From: Mesostigma viride
Lineage: Eukaryota; Streptophyta; Mesostigmatophyceae; Mesostigmatales; Mesostigmataceae
Direction of reading: 5' to 3'
DNA length: 64,000 bases
NCBI GenBank assembly: GCA_009746045.1
Contig: RPFO01000131.1
Span: forward strand, 809,773-873,772
Shown here: positions 37,931-47,825 of the stretch, piece by piece
Position numbering within the stretch: position 1 is the first letter of the stretch
Layout: each line of letters starts with the position of its first letter
Notes under the pieces: model-generated
Databases searched by the model: none
What the model saw: only the letters and a program-made list of their open reading frames with translations
What the model was told of the DNA's origin: nothing
Program-made: the position numbers and the translations under genes

Positions 37931-40474
37931 ATGCCTCTAAGCACTACGTGGGGGAGAGTGAGGTCAGCACGCAGACGCCAGCGTGCAACTCGCCGCCGCC
38001 GGACCTTCACTCTACAACACAAGGTGATTACGTGGTTGAATTGGCTATGGCACGGGGGGGCAGACCCTCCGCCTAAATCTGGAGGCGCGTGCTCCAGAGG
38101 AACGGCGGAGGCCCTGAAAAGGGTCAAGAAGCACTGCGAGTGGTACAGTCGCCGCGTAACCGGCGTTGCGACAGGCCCCGCAGAAGGAAGTGATCTAATC
38201 TATGGGAAATGTAATAAGTATGAACAACTTGTGGCGGAGCGGGTGAGTCTGCCGAAGCGCGAGGTGGCAGGAAAGGCGAAGCTGCTGGATTTGCTGGCGC
38301 TACGACCTAGTTGGCGAGAGGTGTACGCGAGCGAAGCCAACTGCATCAAGCCGGAGGTGGCTGCCAGTGCGAGGTATTGGAATGTACCTGCCCCCAGCCG
38401 AGGGTGCACCATGGCGGAGTGGGGCAAGTTGATGGGGAGGGCAGCGGACGTGGGGATGGTGGAGTTCCGAGAGACGCGGCCAAAGTGGGTAGACGGATGT
38501 TTTGGGGTGGCCAAAGGAGTGGGGGAGTTAAGGCTCATTGTGAATAAGAAGTTGGGGAACGCACTGTGGGTGGACCCCCCTAAGACGGTGTTACCCCACC
38601 TGGGCATATACTCGGAGGTCTATATCAAGGGTCGGTGCTACACGGCCAAGAGCGATCTGGTCTCGTATTACTATACCATCCAAGTGCCGGAGTGGTGGTG
38701 GGATTATCAAGGGCTACCTGATGTGTGGTCCACCGATGTCGGGCTGCCGGGGCGGCGGAGGAGGGTGTGGCCAGTGCTGAAAGTGCTGGCCATGGGGCAC
38801 TCCCACGCTGTAGCGCTAGGGGAAGCCATCCATGAGATGGTCCTCTATGCCACGGGCGCTTTGGATCCTAGACGGCAGGTGAACCGCCTCACAAGTGTAG
38901 GGGAGCTGACCGTGCTTCGGAATGCATGGGGTAACCCAACCGCCCTAGCCATCGAGTACAAGGAGGAGAGCACGAGGGAGATGCAAATCGACCTTGAGGA
39001 CCCCCCTGCCCCTATGGTATCCATCACTATTGATGACCTGGTGGTCAGCAATGGGCGCACGTGCGAGGCGGTGAATCGCTTAATCGCGAGTGCTATTGAA
39101 GACGGGTACGCGCCTAACAACCTTGTGCCCTCCAAGGACAAGACGATCATGGCTAGCCCGGAGGGGGAGGACGAGCTAGAAGCTCTGGGTGTTGTTCACC
39201 GGCGGGATGGGGTGTTGGAGCCGACAGCTAAGCAGCTCACCCTTGTGGTTGCGCACACTCGTGTACTCCTCGAGAGGGGACGCGCTACCGCTGAGGCGCT
39301 GGCGGCCGTCGTGGGCCGGTGGGTGTGGCTGCAGATGCTCAGCCGCACTTGCTTGTCCATATGGCAGCAGAGTTTTAAGTTCATCAACCTCAAGGGGTGG
39401 GGCCAGCGAACGCGACCTTTGTGGCAAGGTGTGCGCGATGAGCTCGAGTGTGCCATGGCGTTGGCCCCCATGCTCCGTGTGGACCGGGGGGCTGCCCTGG
39501 CTCCGGTGGTGGTGGCCTCGGATGCGTCTAGTTTTGGGCAGGGGGTTGTCTACGCTGAGATGGCCCCAGCTGAGGTGACGGAATTAGCTCGGGCCCGGGA
39601 GGTGCGGGGTTACCCAACCCTCCTCACCCCAGGTGAGGCCATGTATGCCGGGCCTAGACCCTTGACCAAGGCCGCGGAAAAAGCCATCATCCACGGGCGA
39701 TGGCGCGTCGGGATCAAGAGTCGCTGGCGCGATTCGACCATGCACATCAACGAGAAGGAAGTGCGGGCCGCTGTGAAGGGGGTGGAGCGCTCGGCCCGGA
39801 ACCTCGGAACATGGGGTAAGCGGGTGGTGAGGTTAGTGGACTCCACTGCCGCTTTGGGCTGCTTGGCTAAAGGGCGTTCCTCTTCTTACCGGTTAAACAA
39901 GCAATGCCGCCGGTTGTGCGCTCTTACGTTGGTCACCGGCAGCCGCTCACAATGGGTCTGGACGCCAAGTGAGCTTCAGCCTGCGGATGGGCCTTCGCGG
40001 GGGCTTTCCATGGCTGCCTCGGTGGCCGGGTGGGTCCGCGATTTGACTCGCGAGGGTGTTCATCCCAATCCCGGGCCTCGGCTTGGCGCTAGCTACTTGA
40101 CCCTTCTTGAGGGCAAGGTGAAGCCGGCTACTTTGATGGTTTACCATCGGGGTCTTAGGTCCTTTTTCGCATGGTGGGCGAGCCGGCGGGGTCGGGTTGG
40201 CAGCTTGTTGCGCGGCTTGACGATAGAGGAATACTATTGCGAGTATGTCGCTTGGGCGCACTCACGGTGTTACAGCCGCCAGTTGTGTGTCAATGCGCTT
40301 ATGGGCCTGAATTTGTACTTCCCCCGGGAGGTGCGGGATTGGGCCTTGGCACGAAGTGTTTTGGCTGGCTGGCGCACGTTGGCACCCCCTCGTGCCCCCC
40401 CCCCATTCCATGGGAGGCTGCGTTTGCGCTTGCTTGTACTATGGTGCTCCAGCGGCAGCCTCGTGCGGCTATGA
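37931..40474 (+). CDS. RT-RNase H (and YR N-terminal part) of Ngaro copy 2
   Basis: Same 847-residue frame as copy 1, with ITIDDLVV as RT active site and RNase H acidic residues intact. One residue differs near the RNase H region (Ile to Met in STMHMNEKE compared by position: here STMHINEKE is kept, with silent change beside it), so the two proteins are effectively the same. It also holds the NPGP motif (40040-40078) and ends by frame change at the ten-C run at 40395-40404. Confidence 0.8.
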   Translation: MPLSTTWGRVRSARRRQRATRRRRTFTLQHKVITWLNWLWHGGADPPPKSGGACSRGTAEALKRVKKHCEWYSRRVTGVATGPAEGSDLIYGKCNKYEQLVAERVSLPKREVAGKAKLLDLLALRPSWREVYASEANCIKPEVAASARYWNVPAPSRGCTMAEWGKLMGRAADVGMVEFRETRPKWVDGCFGVAKGVGELRLIVNKKLGNALWVDPPKTVLPHLGIYSEVYIKGRCYTAKSDLVSYYYTIQVPEWWWDYQGLPDVWSTDVGLPGRRRRVWPVLKVLAMGHSHAVALGEAIHEMVLYATGALDPRRQVNRLTSVGELTVLRNAWGNPTALAIEYKEESTREMQIDLEDPPAPMVSITIDDLVVSNGRTCEAVNRLIASAIEDGYAPNNLVPSKDKTIMASPEGEDELEALGVVHRRDGVLEPTAKQLTLVVAHTRVLLERGRATAEALAAVVGRWVWLQMLSRTCLSIWQQSFKFINLKGWGQRTRPLWQGVRDELECAMALAPMLRVDRGAALAPVVVASDASSFGQGVVYAEMAPAEVTELARAREVRGYPTLLTPGEAMYAGPRPLTKAAEKAIIHGRWRVGIKSRWRDSTMHINEKEVRAAVKGVERSARNLGTWGKRVVRLVDSTAALGCLAKGRSSSYRLNKQCRRLCALTLVTGSRSQWVWTPSELQPADGPSRGLSMAASVAGWVRDLTREGVHPNPGPRLGASYLTLLEGKVKPATLMVYHRGLRSFFAWWASRRGRVGSLLRGLTIEEYYCEYVAWAHSRCYSRQLCVNALMGLNLYFPREVRDWALARSVLAGWRTLAPPRAPPPFHGRLRLRLLVLWCSSGSLVRL

Positions 40475-41007
40475 TGGTCATCGTTATTTTCCAACAATAC
40501 CTGCGGGTATCGGAGGCGCTCAACCTGTTGGTCGGCCATGTGCGCTTGCAGCCTGATGTTCGGTTGCGGGGTTCGCAGCGGGGCGCCTTGTTGTTGATGT
40601 CAGCTAAGACGGCTAAGGGGGAGGTGCAGTCTGTGGTGATCGAGGATGTCATGACTGAGACCCTCTTGCGGGCTTGTATGCGTGGCAAGGCGGCCTGGGA
40701 GCGGGTGTTCCCTTACGATTATGCCCAGTTCAGCCGGGTTTGGCATCAGGCCACGCAAGCTTTGGGGGTCGACACGGTGTTTACCATTCACGGGCTGCGG
40801 CATGGGGGGGCTACCTATGATTTTTTGCGGCAGCGCAGCATGGCTGATATTCAGCATCGGGGTCGCTGGCGCAGCAGCAAAACTGTCGCCCACTATGTGG
40901 GATTGCACCGGAGCTTGGCCCTCACCCTTCCTGACGCCCTGGTTCGGGCTATCGCCGCCTGCCCCCCGCGCATTTGGCGGAGCGTCTTTTCTCTGCCTTC
41001 CTCTTAA
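40402..41007 (+). CDS. tyrosine recombinase catalytic domain of Ngaro copy 2
   Basis: Same as copy 1: Arg in YLRVSEALNL, HGLRHGGAT, RGRWRSS and Tyr in AHYVGLH. Homology starts after the C run; the frame itself is open from 40171. Confidence 0.8.
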   Translation, partial: PIPWEAAFALACTMVLQRQPRAAMMVIVIFQQYLRVSEALNLLVGHVRLQPDVRLRGSQRGALLLMSAKTAKGEVQSVVIEDVMTETLLRACMRGKAAWERVFPYDYAQFSRVWHQATQALGVDTVFTIHGLRHGGATYDFLRQRSMADIQHRGRWRSSKTVAHYVGLHRSLALTLPDALVRAIAACPPRIWRSVFSLPSS

Positions 41008-41083
41008 GTTCCCTTCATTCTTGTCTTATGCGTCCACCGGTTTTTGTTTTGCCCCTGGCTTGGGTCGCCAGGGAGGGATGTAA

Positions 41084-41217
41084 GGGTAAGGCTAGCCTTT
41101 TTGGACATAAAGTGTTCCCATGGGTAAGGATGGCCAGTTGAGGGCCACTTCCCGATGTGCTCTACTTATTGTTTTAATAAAGAGTCTGGTTACCCTGGAG
41201 TTCCACGGTTAATAGAA
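41084..41217 (+). repeat. B1 repeat of Ngaro copy 2
   Basis: 134-bp repeat, directly followed by A2. Differs from B1 of copy 1 by one base (GTTCCC instead of GTTTCC). Confidence 0.82.
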
Positions 41218-41595
41218 TCGGGGTTCTCTGAACATAGTTTCTTTATAGTGATACGGAAGGGAGCCGCTGATGCTAGGTGAAATAGAGCTGGGTGATGTGA
41301 TCGTAATAAGGTTGATTAGGCTTCTAGTGTACGAGTATTACGGAAGATATGGCCTAATTGTTGCGGCCCATACCTTGACGGTGTGCTGAGTACCTTGACG
41401 ACGGATTTTTGCGTCTAGGTTCTCCTAGCAGATCTGTGATTGCGGACGGGTTTGCAACAGGCAATATCTGAAGTAAAACTTGACGGCTAAAACTGTTTAG
41501 AGGCCGTTGCCGGATCTGGCCGTTGGTAGAGAGCCGTTGGCCTTGAAACACGATAAAAGCTTGCTCACCTAGCTCATGGCGGTCTCTTTTGTTTT
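41216..41595 (+). repeat. A2 repeat of Ngaro copy 2
   Basis: 380 bp, one base shorter than A1. Followed by a 33-bp spacer. Confidence 0.82.
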
Positions 41596-41628
41596 CCCAC
41601 CCGCCCTCCCTGTGTGTTGCCTGTTTGG

Positions 41629-41762
41629 GGGTAAGGCTAGCCTTTTTGGACATAAAGTGTTCCCATGGGTAAGGATGGCCAGTTGAGGGCCACTTCCCGA
41701 TGTGCTCTACTTATTGTTTTAATAAAGAGTCTGGTTACCCTGGAGTTCCACGGTTAATAGAA
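41629..41762 (+). repeat. B2 repeat of Ngaro copy 2
   Basis: 134-bp right end of the element, ending TTAATAGAA before viral sequence. Confidence 0.82.
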
Positions 41763-41934
41763 GACTCTATTGTCTCTCGAGGATCGAGCCCTTCGCGCGG
41801 AGAAAGAAGCAGAGGACTTGAGATGTCGTTATTTATCTCGTTCGTCTCGAAGTGATGTTAAATTTTGTTCGCAAACTCTAAACCATGAGTCATCGCCCGG
41901 CGCAGTCGTCTTCGGACCCCGTTGTGAATATTAA
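41763..41934 (+). pseudogene. 3' part of the viral gene split by Ngaro copy 2
   Basis: If the AA core is counted once, the frame of the 36151 gene continues here for about 57 codons with a charged helical stretch (LEDRALRAEKEAEDLRCR) and stops at 41932-41934, overlapping the next gene by 50 bases. The overlap is long for this compact genome, so the end of the gene is uncertain. Confidence 0.4.
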
Positions 41935-42664
41935 CGTGCTAGTCGATAGCAAGAAAGAGTATGTCGATCAGCTGGAAAGGGGTCTCACGGAACCAATTTT
42001 TGAGTCCCTCAAACAAATTCTCAACGATGCCATGGAAGCGTCAGAAAAACTCGGCATGGACCCTTTGGACGCCTTCGAACAACTTTTGAACGAGATTACC
42101 GAATGGACGCCCGATGTCGTCGAAGAGGAGACCGAGAACGTCATGGACGCGATGCCGTACTTTCGTGATCTCCTGAAAGCCTACTTTGTATGCACGAGCA
42201 TGATAATGGGGTCGATTCGAATGTCAAAGGATCCAAACCAAACAATGAAGGTCAGAGTACCGTCTGCGACAAAATTTGTCCATCTTGTGATGAAGAACAT
42301 AGGATCGGACATTTTGGACGACATGGACTTTTTTGTAACAGATACAGGAGATAGTACGTACAAACTTCATCGCCGGAATCTTTGCGGCTACATTCGCGAG
42401 GCGGTGCGGAATGCAGTTCACACTCTGATGCCAATCGACGACATTTTGAAGGAGTACATGGGTGATATGCTGGAGAGAGACACTTTCCGCGGAGGAGAGG
42501 AACTCGAAGACGACGTTTGCGCGGAACTAGAGGACAAGGCGGACGAAGGAGAGGATGCACTGCGGAGTGTTTCTGTTGCAAAGCGCAACATGAAACCAAG
42601 CGGTAACAGAGTGCAGTTTGATGACGAGGACGAAGAGGCGGACGTCATCGACGACGGTTTTTAA
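41885..42664 (+). CDS. conserved NCLDV helical protein
   Basis: 259 residues. The N-terminus KKEYVDQLERGLTEPIFESL followed by a helical bundle resembles a family of uncharacterised NCLDV proteins in which a short LTxxIYExL-type segment opens the protein (DUF5764-like); the match is from memory. The C-terminal 40 residues are acidic (DDEDEEADVIDD). It precedes the JAMM-like and packaging ATPase genes on the same strand. Confidence 0.5.
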   Translation: MSHRPAQSSSDPVVNINVLVDSKKEYVDQLERGLTEPIFESLKQILNDAMEASEKLGMDPLDAFEQLLNEITEWTPDVVEEETENVMDAMPYFRDLLKAYFVCTSMIMGSIRMSKDPNQTMKVRVPSATKFVHLVMKNIGSDILDDMDFFVTDTGDSTYKLHRRNLCGYIREAVRNAVHTLMPIDDILKEYMGDMLERDTFRGGEELEDDVCAELEDKADEGEDALRSVSVAKRNMKPSGNRVQFDDEDEEADVIDDGF

Positions 42665-42698
42665 CGTTATAAAATGTCCGGAGAATCTATACGTTGTA

Positions 42699-43331
42699 AT
42701 GCCTCGTGCAGGAGAGCTTCTGCCAGTTCAAATGTTACCGGACGGTCAAAAAATAATTTCCGGTAACTCGCGTAATGTTTTTGTAGTTTCAAAATCGGAT
42801 GTTCAGTTCATACGTTCGAGTTTACAATCGGGAAAAGAAATCGGAGGGACATTTGTTCCTGACTCGCAAGGCGTTCTACATCGGTTTACAACGACCCCTT
42901 TTGGTCACTCCAATGACGTGGAGATACCGCACGGAACATTTGAGTGGCACACGCACCCTCAGAAGTGCGGCATGACAGACTGTTCCTTGTCGAGTCCGAG
43001 CGACACAGATGTAGGAATATTGGTGAACGACGCGAAGACTGAGAACATCTCTCACATGGTGTTTAATCACGACGGAGTGTTCGTGATGTCTTTATCTCCT
43101 CGACTTTTGTTACTTTTGCGGTCTCAAACTAAACGGATTTCTAATGCAATTATTAAAAAATTCACAATGCTTCAAGACGAATTCGCTAGAAAGTACAACA
43201 AAACGCGTGACGAAACATCAAAAGACAAAGCAGAGGAATGGCACCAAAGAGAATGGATGCGAACTGCGCTTTCGAGCGGTTTAAACGTGTCATTTTATCG
43301 TTACGATCAGGACATTATTGTGCGCATTTAG
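42699..43331 (+). CDS. JAMM/MPN-like metalloprotease domain protein
   Basis: 211 residues from ATG 42699; the frame is open further upstream to 42618 but has no good start with a leader. The motif EWHTHPQKCGM...SSPSDTDV (about residues 90-112) gives His-x-His and Ser-x-x-Asp, the zinc ligands of JAMM deubiquitinases, with a Glu in GKEIGGTF (about residue 55) in the place of the catalytic Glu. NCLDVs often encode JAMM-like proteins. It may remove ubiquitin or act structurally; the helical tail is unassigned. Confidence 0.6.
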   Translation: MPRAGELLPVQMLPDGQKIISGNSRNVFVVSKSDVQFIRSSLQSGKEIGGTFVPDSQGVLHRFTTTPFGHSNDVEIPHGTFEWHTHPQKCGMTDCSLSSPSDTDVGILVNDAKTENISHMVFNHDGVFVMSLSPRLLLLLRSQTKRISNAIIKKFTMLQDEFARKYNKTRDETSKDKAEEWHQREWMRTALSSGLNVSFYRYDQDIIVRI

Positions 43332-43400
43332 AAATGGAAGACCTAGCTCGTCTGAAACTAGTTTGATTTTGTTCCTGTCATGATATAGCACGTTAGAGAC

Positions 43401-43976
43401 ATGGATCTTCAGTTGAAGAAATTCGACCCATCTAAAATGGGCAATGACAAAGTAGTATGCATCGTTTCAAAGCGAGGCGGGGGTAAAACAACGCTCGCGA
43501 CGGACATAATGTACCACAAGCGTGACATACCTTCGGGGATCGTTATGTCAGGGACCGAAGGTTCAAATCGGCATTGGCAAAAATTCGTCCCCGAACTCTT
43601 TGTGTACGAATCCTTTAATAAACCGGCACTACGAGCGCTGATCAAAAACCAAAAAAAACTTTGCAAACTCGGCAAAGCTCAAAACTGTTTTGTTGTCATG
43701 GACGATTGCGTTTATGACCGAAGCGTAATGCGCGACCCGTGCATGCGTGAAATCGCGTTAAACGGTCGGCACTATAAGATTTTTCTGCTGTTCATCAGCC
43801 AGTACAGTATGGACGTGACTCCGGATATTCGAAGCAACATCGATTACGTGTTTGCTCTCCGCGAAAACATTATAATGAACAGAGAACGCCTCTATCGCAA
43901 TTATTTCGGCGTCATTCCTACCTTTGAGGCGTTTTGTGAGATCTTGGACCAATGCACTCGCAATTACGAATGCTTG
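43401..43976 (+). pseudogene. A32-type DNA-packaging ATPase, N-terminal part
   Basis: The first 192 codons of the FtsK/HerA-superfamily packaging ATPase. Walker A is SKRGGGKTTLATD (about residues 23-35), Walker B is CFVVMDDCVYD (about 98-108), followed by FISQYSMDVTPDIRSNIDY with the conserved Gln and Arg. It drives viral DNA into the capsid. A Ngaro-type element starts directly after codon TTG at 43974-43976. The matching C-terminal part is at 47874-48113, in the same frame, so the total was 271 residues, the usual size. The gene is inactivated unless the element is removed. Confidence 0.9.
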
Positions 43977-44173
43977 ATCCATTTCTGGCCTTGCCTTGCT
44001 TTGCATGCATCACCACAAAACATCAAATTTATTACAATATGTGTGCTAGCTCTATACGGTGGAATAACACAGACATGTCTACCAGATGGCAACACGGCCA
44101 TCTGTATGCTAGGGTGAGCACACTATGTGAATGTGCAGGGCCAGCCCACAGCAGCTGTGCCCCTGCTCTACCC
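43977..44173 (-). repeat. B2 repeat of the compact Ngaro-type element
   Basis: 197 bp, identical with 44406-44602. Plus-strand sequence starts ATCCATTTCTGGCC. It is the outer end against the ATPase fragment. Confidence 0.88.
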
Positions 44174-44197
44174 CTTTTGCCAGGGTGGGTGGGTGGG

Positions 44198-44405
44198 AGG
44201 CAAAAGAAACAACCTGCTTCCCTAGAATGGAAGCCCACCCTTTATAGCAACCACCTCTCCAGCCAACCCCTACCTGGGTGGCTGGGGTACGGGTGCCAGC
44301 ACAAAAAATATTTTTTCTAAAATTATTTTTTTCTTTTGGTGCTATACGGCGTTGCATTCTCCGCTCAGCAGGTTAGTCATAGATAAAATGAGCATAGCTC
44401 ACCAA
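44198..44405 (-). repeat. A2 repeat of the compact Ngaro-type element
   Basis: 208 bp, identical with 47666-47873. It repeats the first codons of the RT ORF, so a second, truncated ORF start lies here. Confidence 0.88.
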
Positions 44406-44602
44406 ATCCATTTCTGGCCTTGCCTTGCTTTGCATGCATCACCACAAAACATCAAATTTATTACAATATGTGTGCTAGCTCTATACGGTGGAATAACACA
44501 GACATGTCTACCAGATGGCAACACGGCCATCTGTATGCTAGGGTGAGCACACTATGTGAATGTGCAGGGCCAGCCCACAGCAGCTGTGCCCCTGCTCTAC
44601 CC
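44406..44602 (-). repeat. B1 repeat of the compact Ngaro-type element
   Basis: 197-bp repeat of 43977-44173, directly against A2. 196 further bases with no gene lie between it and the end of the ORF at 44799. Confidence 0.88.
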
Positions 44603-44798
44603 ACATCTCCTTACATGGCTAACAGCCGAAAAATACGTAGGACATGCAAAAAAGAAAACTTAAAACTACCTAGCTATGGGGTACTTTGTCCCAACCCAGG
44701 TTCACCCTCGGGTTAGTTAAACCATTTCCCCCCTGACCTCCCACACAAGGGTGAGGTCAGTTGATAGCTAAAAGACGAGAGATAAAAACAGGAGGACG

Positions 44799-47700
44799 TC
44801 AAAACACGACGCCACCGAAGTGGCGCCGGAACGCCGCTGGGTCAAAACCCAGGGCCTGAGCCCAGAGGGCGGGTGGGATGTCGCGCCCCAGGAGGCTGCG
44901 GTGGAGGCCAATGTAGCGCGTGACCGAGAGGGCCGAAGCCCACCGGCCGCGCAGCTGGATGGCCTCCGGCGACTCGCCAGCGATGGCGTCGTGCGTCGCC
45001 CCCCCATGCCGGAGGCTGTGAAAAGAAAACATCCCTGGGATGCCCATGCGGGCCTGCACAGCCTCCCACTGCTGCCTAGCCTGGCTGTACGTTAAGCCCC
45101 GAAAGAGGAGTGCCTCCGGGGGCTGGCCAGCCGTCAGACGTCGCAGGAGCCACAAAGAAAGTGGATCCCGGACGAGGACGTGCTGGGCCGCCCCCTGCGC
45201 AGTTTTGGGGTTGCGCAGCACAAGGGCACCGACCATGGGCCCTGGCTCGAGAAGGGGGTGGCCGGGATGAGCCACATCCCGAACCCGCAGCCCTAGCGCC
45301 TCGCTAATGCGTAAATACTGCTGGAAAGCAATAATAATCAACGCACTCAAGTGCACCTGTCGACGTGAAACTAGCAACAGGGCAGTGAAATAGCAAAGGC
45401 GCCAGGGCATAGGCGGAGGGCTGACAGCCGGAACAAGCCGCTGCCAACCTGCTAGCAGGCGGTCCGCCAGTACCCAATTCCGAACAATGTCGGGGTAGTA
45501 CAGGTGGAGACAGGCCTTGGCATGCTGGCATAAGGTACGCCCCCGCCCGCCCCTGGCATGGTAGACAGCAGAAATCCACTCACAGAAAATGGCTTCCGCG
45601 TCAGCTGGGTCGACAGGGCCAGGTGGCGCCCACGCCACGTAGACAGCCGCCGCACGCCGGTACGCTGGCAAGGTAGACACAGGGTTGACTGTGCCTTCCA
45701 AAAGTGCCAAGTCCCGAGGGCGTCGCGCCACCTCAGGCCCAGGGTTGGGATGCACGTCACCACACCGGGTCAAGTCAGGAATCCAAGCGCCACGCCGACT
45801 GGCCTTGTCAGCTGGGTTGTGGTCGGTAGCCACCCAGACCCAGTGGCTCTGCGTGTCGCCAGCCAGTGACAGAGCGCAGTAGCGCCGAACCAGCTGGTTG
45901 AGGCGGTAGGAAGACGACCGCCCTCTGACAAACGCCCCCACCACAGCACTGGAGTCTACGAGCCGGACGACTCGCTTACCTCGACACGCCTTGGTCCGGC
46001 ACGACCACTCGACCCCCTGTGTCGCAGCAATCGCCTCCTTGACGTTGATGTGGTTAGGCTGCCCCCGCCACCGGTAGGACAGTGCCGTACGCCAGTGGCC
46101 ACTATCCAGCAGGCTGTAGTCCCCCTCCTCCATGCGCTCCAGGTCCCAGTCCTCCCCAGACGTTAAAGCTGTCGTCCGCCACCCCCGCGCTTCGCGCCGG
46201 GTCGCCAGCCGGGCACAATCGGCCCCAGGCAGGTCCCTGTAGACCACCCCACCGCCGGAGCCGCTCGCATCACTTGCGACGACCCGGTCAGAAAGGGGCC
46301 GGGCCCTGGCCGCCCTCAAAAAGGGGGCCAGGTCGATCGCCGCCTGAAGCTCCTGGCGGGCCCCCGCAGGGAGGCGCCAGCGGCGCCCAGGCAGGGAGGC
46401 ATTCATTGCTGCTAGCAGCCGGTACGTCTCAGACCACACCGAAAGCATGGGGCGGCACAGCAGATGCATCCACACCCACTTCCCAAGCACAGAACTAAGT
46501 TCGCGGTAGTATGTAAACCCGCGATCTAAGATTCTATGAGTAGCCGCGATAACTGCCACCACACGCTCAGGAACAGGCACCACGTCACCATCTCTTTGGT
46601 GAATGACACCCACCGCCTGCACACCAGTCTGCTCTGCTGTCGCCCGTACCACCTTGTCAGACTTCTGCACCAGCCCAACAGCGGCGTAGGCAGCCTGAAC
46701 ACGATCTAGCTGCTGATTCACCCCATCCACCGACGCACAGTGGGTGAAATGGAGGTCATCGATCGTCACAGCATGCATACCTTCCAGATCCTGCCGAGAT
46801 TCGAAGCACGGCGAGGGCGCCAAGGGCGCAGCAGGGTCCTCCTCCAGCGTCAGCCGGACGGTCTCCCCCGCCTCGTTGGCCTCCGCCACCAGGATCAGCG
46901 CGGACATGTTGATGCTCAGCCCACGACTAGCCTCCAACGGCGGCTTGGGGCCACAGCGGTACAACACAGACTGATGCACACACTGGGCTACGGCGACGGC
47001 CAGCTTGTTTCCCATTGGCCAGCACAACATCCACGGCCACACCTTCCGTCGAGCCCCACTCAGGCCCACCAGATCCGACCACACCGGCATCCACGCACAG
47101 TACCGCCGCATCCAAACTGGCAGGCGGAGTCTGTTGTAGTACGAATCCAAATCTGATACGCCCCCAAAAACATCCTCCCCAGCGCGCGTGGGCAAATCGC
47201 AAATCACGCCAAGGTGTGGTAAAAAAGCGGGCATAGGATCTGGTAGTGGCATGTTGCCACGCCGGTTGTCCACAATCAGCCGTATACGGCCGTCGGGCTT
47301 TCCGACCCCAAAAGTACCGTTCACCATAGGCGGCTCCTCCTCAAAAAATCCACCCAAAATCCCCCTCTCCACACACACCGTGCAAACCCGCGCGAACTCC
47401 TCCATGCTACACCCCCGCGAGATCCGCATCGACTTCTGCAAGATCCGCTCTGCTGGGCTCAGCGTCCGTACCATCCTACTCTCATCATTCAAAATTGCTC
47501 CCCAAGAGGGGGGTAGTAAGTTCAGCACATCCACTTGGCCACCTTCCCCCGGACCAGGCAAGGCCAAGCGTGCGGCCACTAACGGCTCGTAAGGGGCTCC
47601 TTCAGCATATTCACCCCCATCCACTACAGATCCTGCCATTGCCGCTACGGAACCACCGTAGTGGAAGGCAAAAGAAACAACCTGCTTCCCTAGAATGGAA

Positions 47701-47825
47701 GCCCACCCTTTATAGCAACCACCTCTCCAGCCAACCCCTACCTGGGTGGCTGGGGTACGGGTGCCAGCACAAAAAATATTTTTTCTAAAATTATTTTTTT
47801 CTTTTGGTGCTATACGGCGTTGCAT
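44799..47825 (-). CDS. RT-RNase H-tyrosine recombinase fusion of compact Ngaro element
   Basis: 1008 residues in one frame, starting in the A1 repeat. RT motifs: GVGKPDGRIRLIVDNRRGN-like segment and AVTIDDLHFTH (RT Asp pair). RNase H: VVASDASGSGGGVV, INVKEAIAATQGVE, VVRLVDSSAVVG, HNPADKASRR. After GDVHPNPGP (about 45737-45770) comes the recombinase: YLRISEALGLRV (Arg), HSLRHGGATHD, RGRWASA and Tyr in TRYIGLH. Here RT and recombinase are in the same frame, unlike the two larger elements. A Gag is missing, so packaging may depend on other elements. Confidence 0.85.
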   Translation of the reverse strand: MQRRIAPKEKNNFRKNIFCAGTRTPATQVGVGWRGGCYKGWASILGKQVVSFAFHYGGSVAAMAGSVVDGGEYAEGAPYEPLVAARLALPGPGEGGQVDVLNLLPPSWGAILNDESRMVRTLSPAERILQKSMRISRGCSMEEFARVCTVCVERGILGGFFEEEPPMVNGTFGVGKPDGRIRLIVDNRRGNMPLPDPMPAFLPHLGVICDLPTRAGEDVFGGVSDLDSYYNRLRLPVWMRRYCAWMPVWSDLVGLSGARRKVWPWMLCWPMGNKLAVAVAQCVHQSVLYRCGPKPPLEASRGLSINMSALILVAEANEAGETVRLTLEEDPAAPLAPSPCFESRQDLEGMHAVTIDDLHFTHCASVDGVNQQLDRVQAAYAAVGLVQKSDKVVRATAEQTGVQAVGVIHQRDGDVVPVPERVVAVIAATHRILDRGFTYYRELSSVLGKWVWMHLLCRPMLSVWSETYRLLAAMNASLPGRRWRLPAGARQELQAAIDLAPFLRAARARPLSDRVVASDASGSGGGVVYRDLPGADCARLATRREARGWRTTALTSGEDWDLERMEEGDYSLLDSGHWRTALSYRWRGQPNHINVKEAIAATQGVEWSCRTKACRGKRVVRLVDSSAVVGAFVRGRSSSYRLNQLVRRYCALSLAGDTQSHWVWVATDHNPADKASRRGAWIPDLTRCGDVHPNPGPEVARRPRDLALLEGTVNPVSTLPAYRRAAAVYVAWAPPGPVDPADAEAIFCEWISAVYHARGGRGRTLCQHAKACLHLYYPDIVRNWVLADRLLAGWQRLVPAVSPPPMPWRLCYFTALLLVSRRQVHLSALIIIAFQQYLRISEALGLRVRDVAHPGHPLLEPGPMVGALVLRNPKTAQGAAQHVLVRDPLSLWLLRRLTAGQPPEALLFRGLTYSQARQQWEAVQARMGIPGMFSFHSLRHGGATHDAIAGESPEAIQLRGRWASALSVTRYIGLHRSLLGRDIPPALWAQALGFDPAAFRRHFGGVVF
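45737..45778 (-). other. 2A-like NPGP motif in compact Ngaro element
   Basis: The frame reads DLTRCGDVHPNPGP between RNase H and recombinase. It is closer to the 2A consensus D-V-E-x-NPGP than the other two copies, with His in place of Glu. Skipping here would release the recombinase from RT-RNase H. Confidence 0.5.

Larger units (their letters stand above)
36373..41762 (+). mobile_element. Ngaro-type tyrosine-recombinase retrotransposon, copy 2
   Basis: 5.39 kb, near-identical to copy 1 at 23777-29167 with a shift of 12596 bases. Same parts: A1 (36373-36753), ORF1, RT-RNase H, YR, B1 (41084-41217), A2 (41216-41595), B2 (41629-41762). Differences from copy 1 are a few substitutions and one lost G in A2. 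It has split the gene that begins at 36151 without a target duplication. Confidence 0.88.

Noticed and set aside
44109-44357. Second RT ORF start in the A2 repeat of the compact Ngaro element
   Set aside because: It is only the duplicated beginning of the true ORF and stops after 82 codons.
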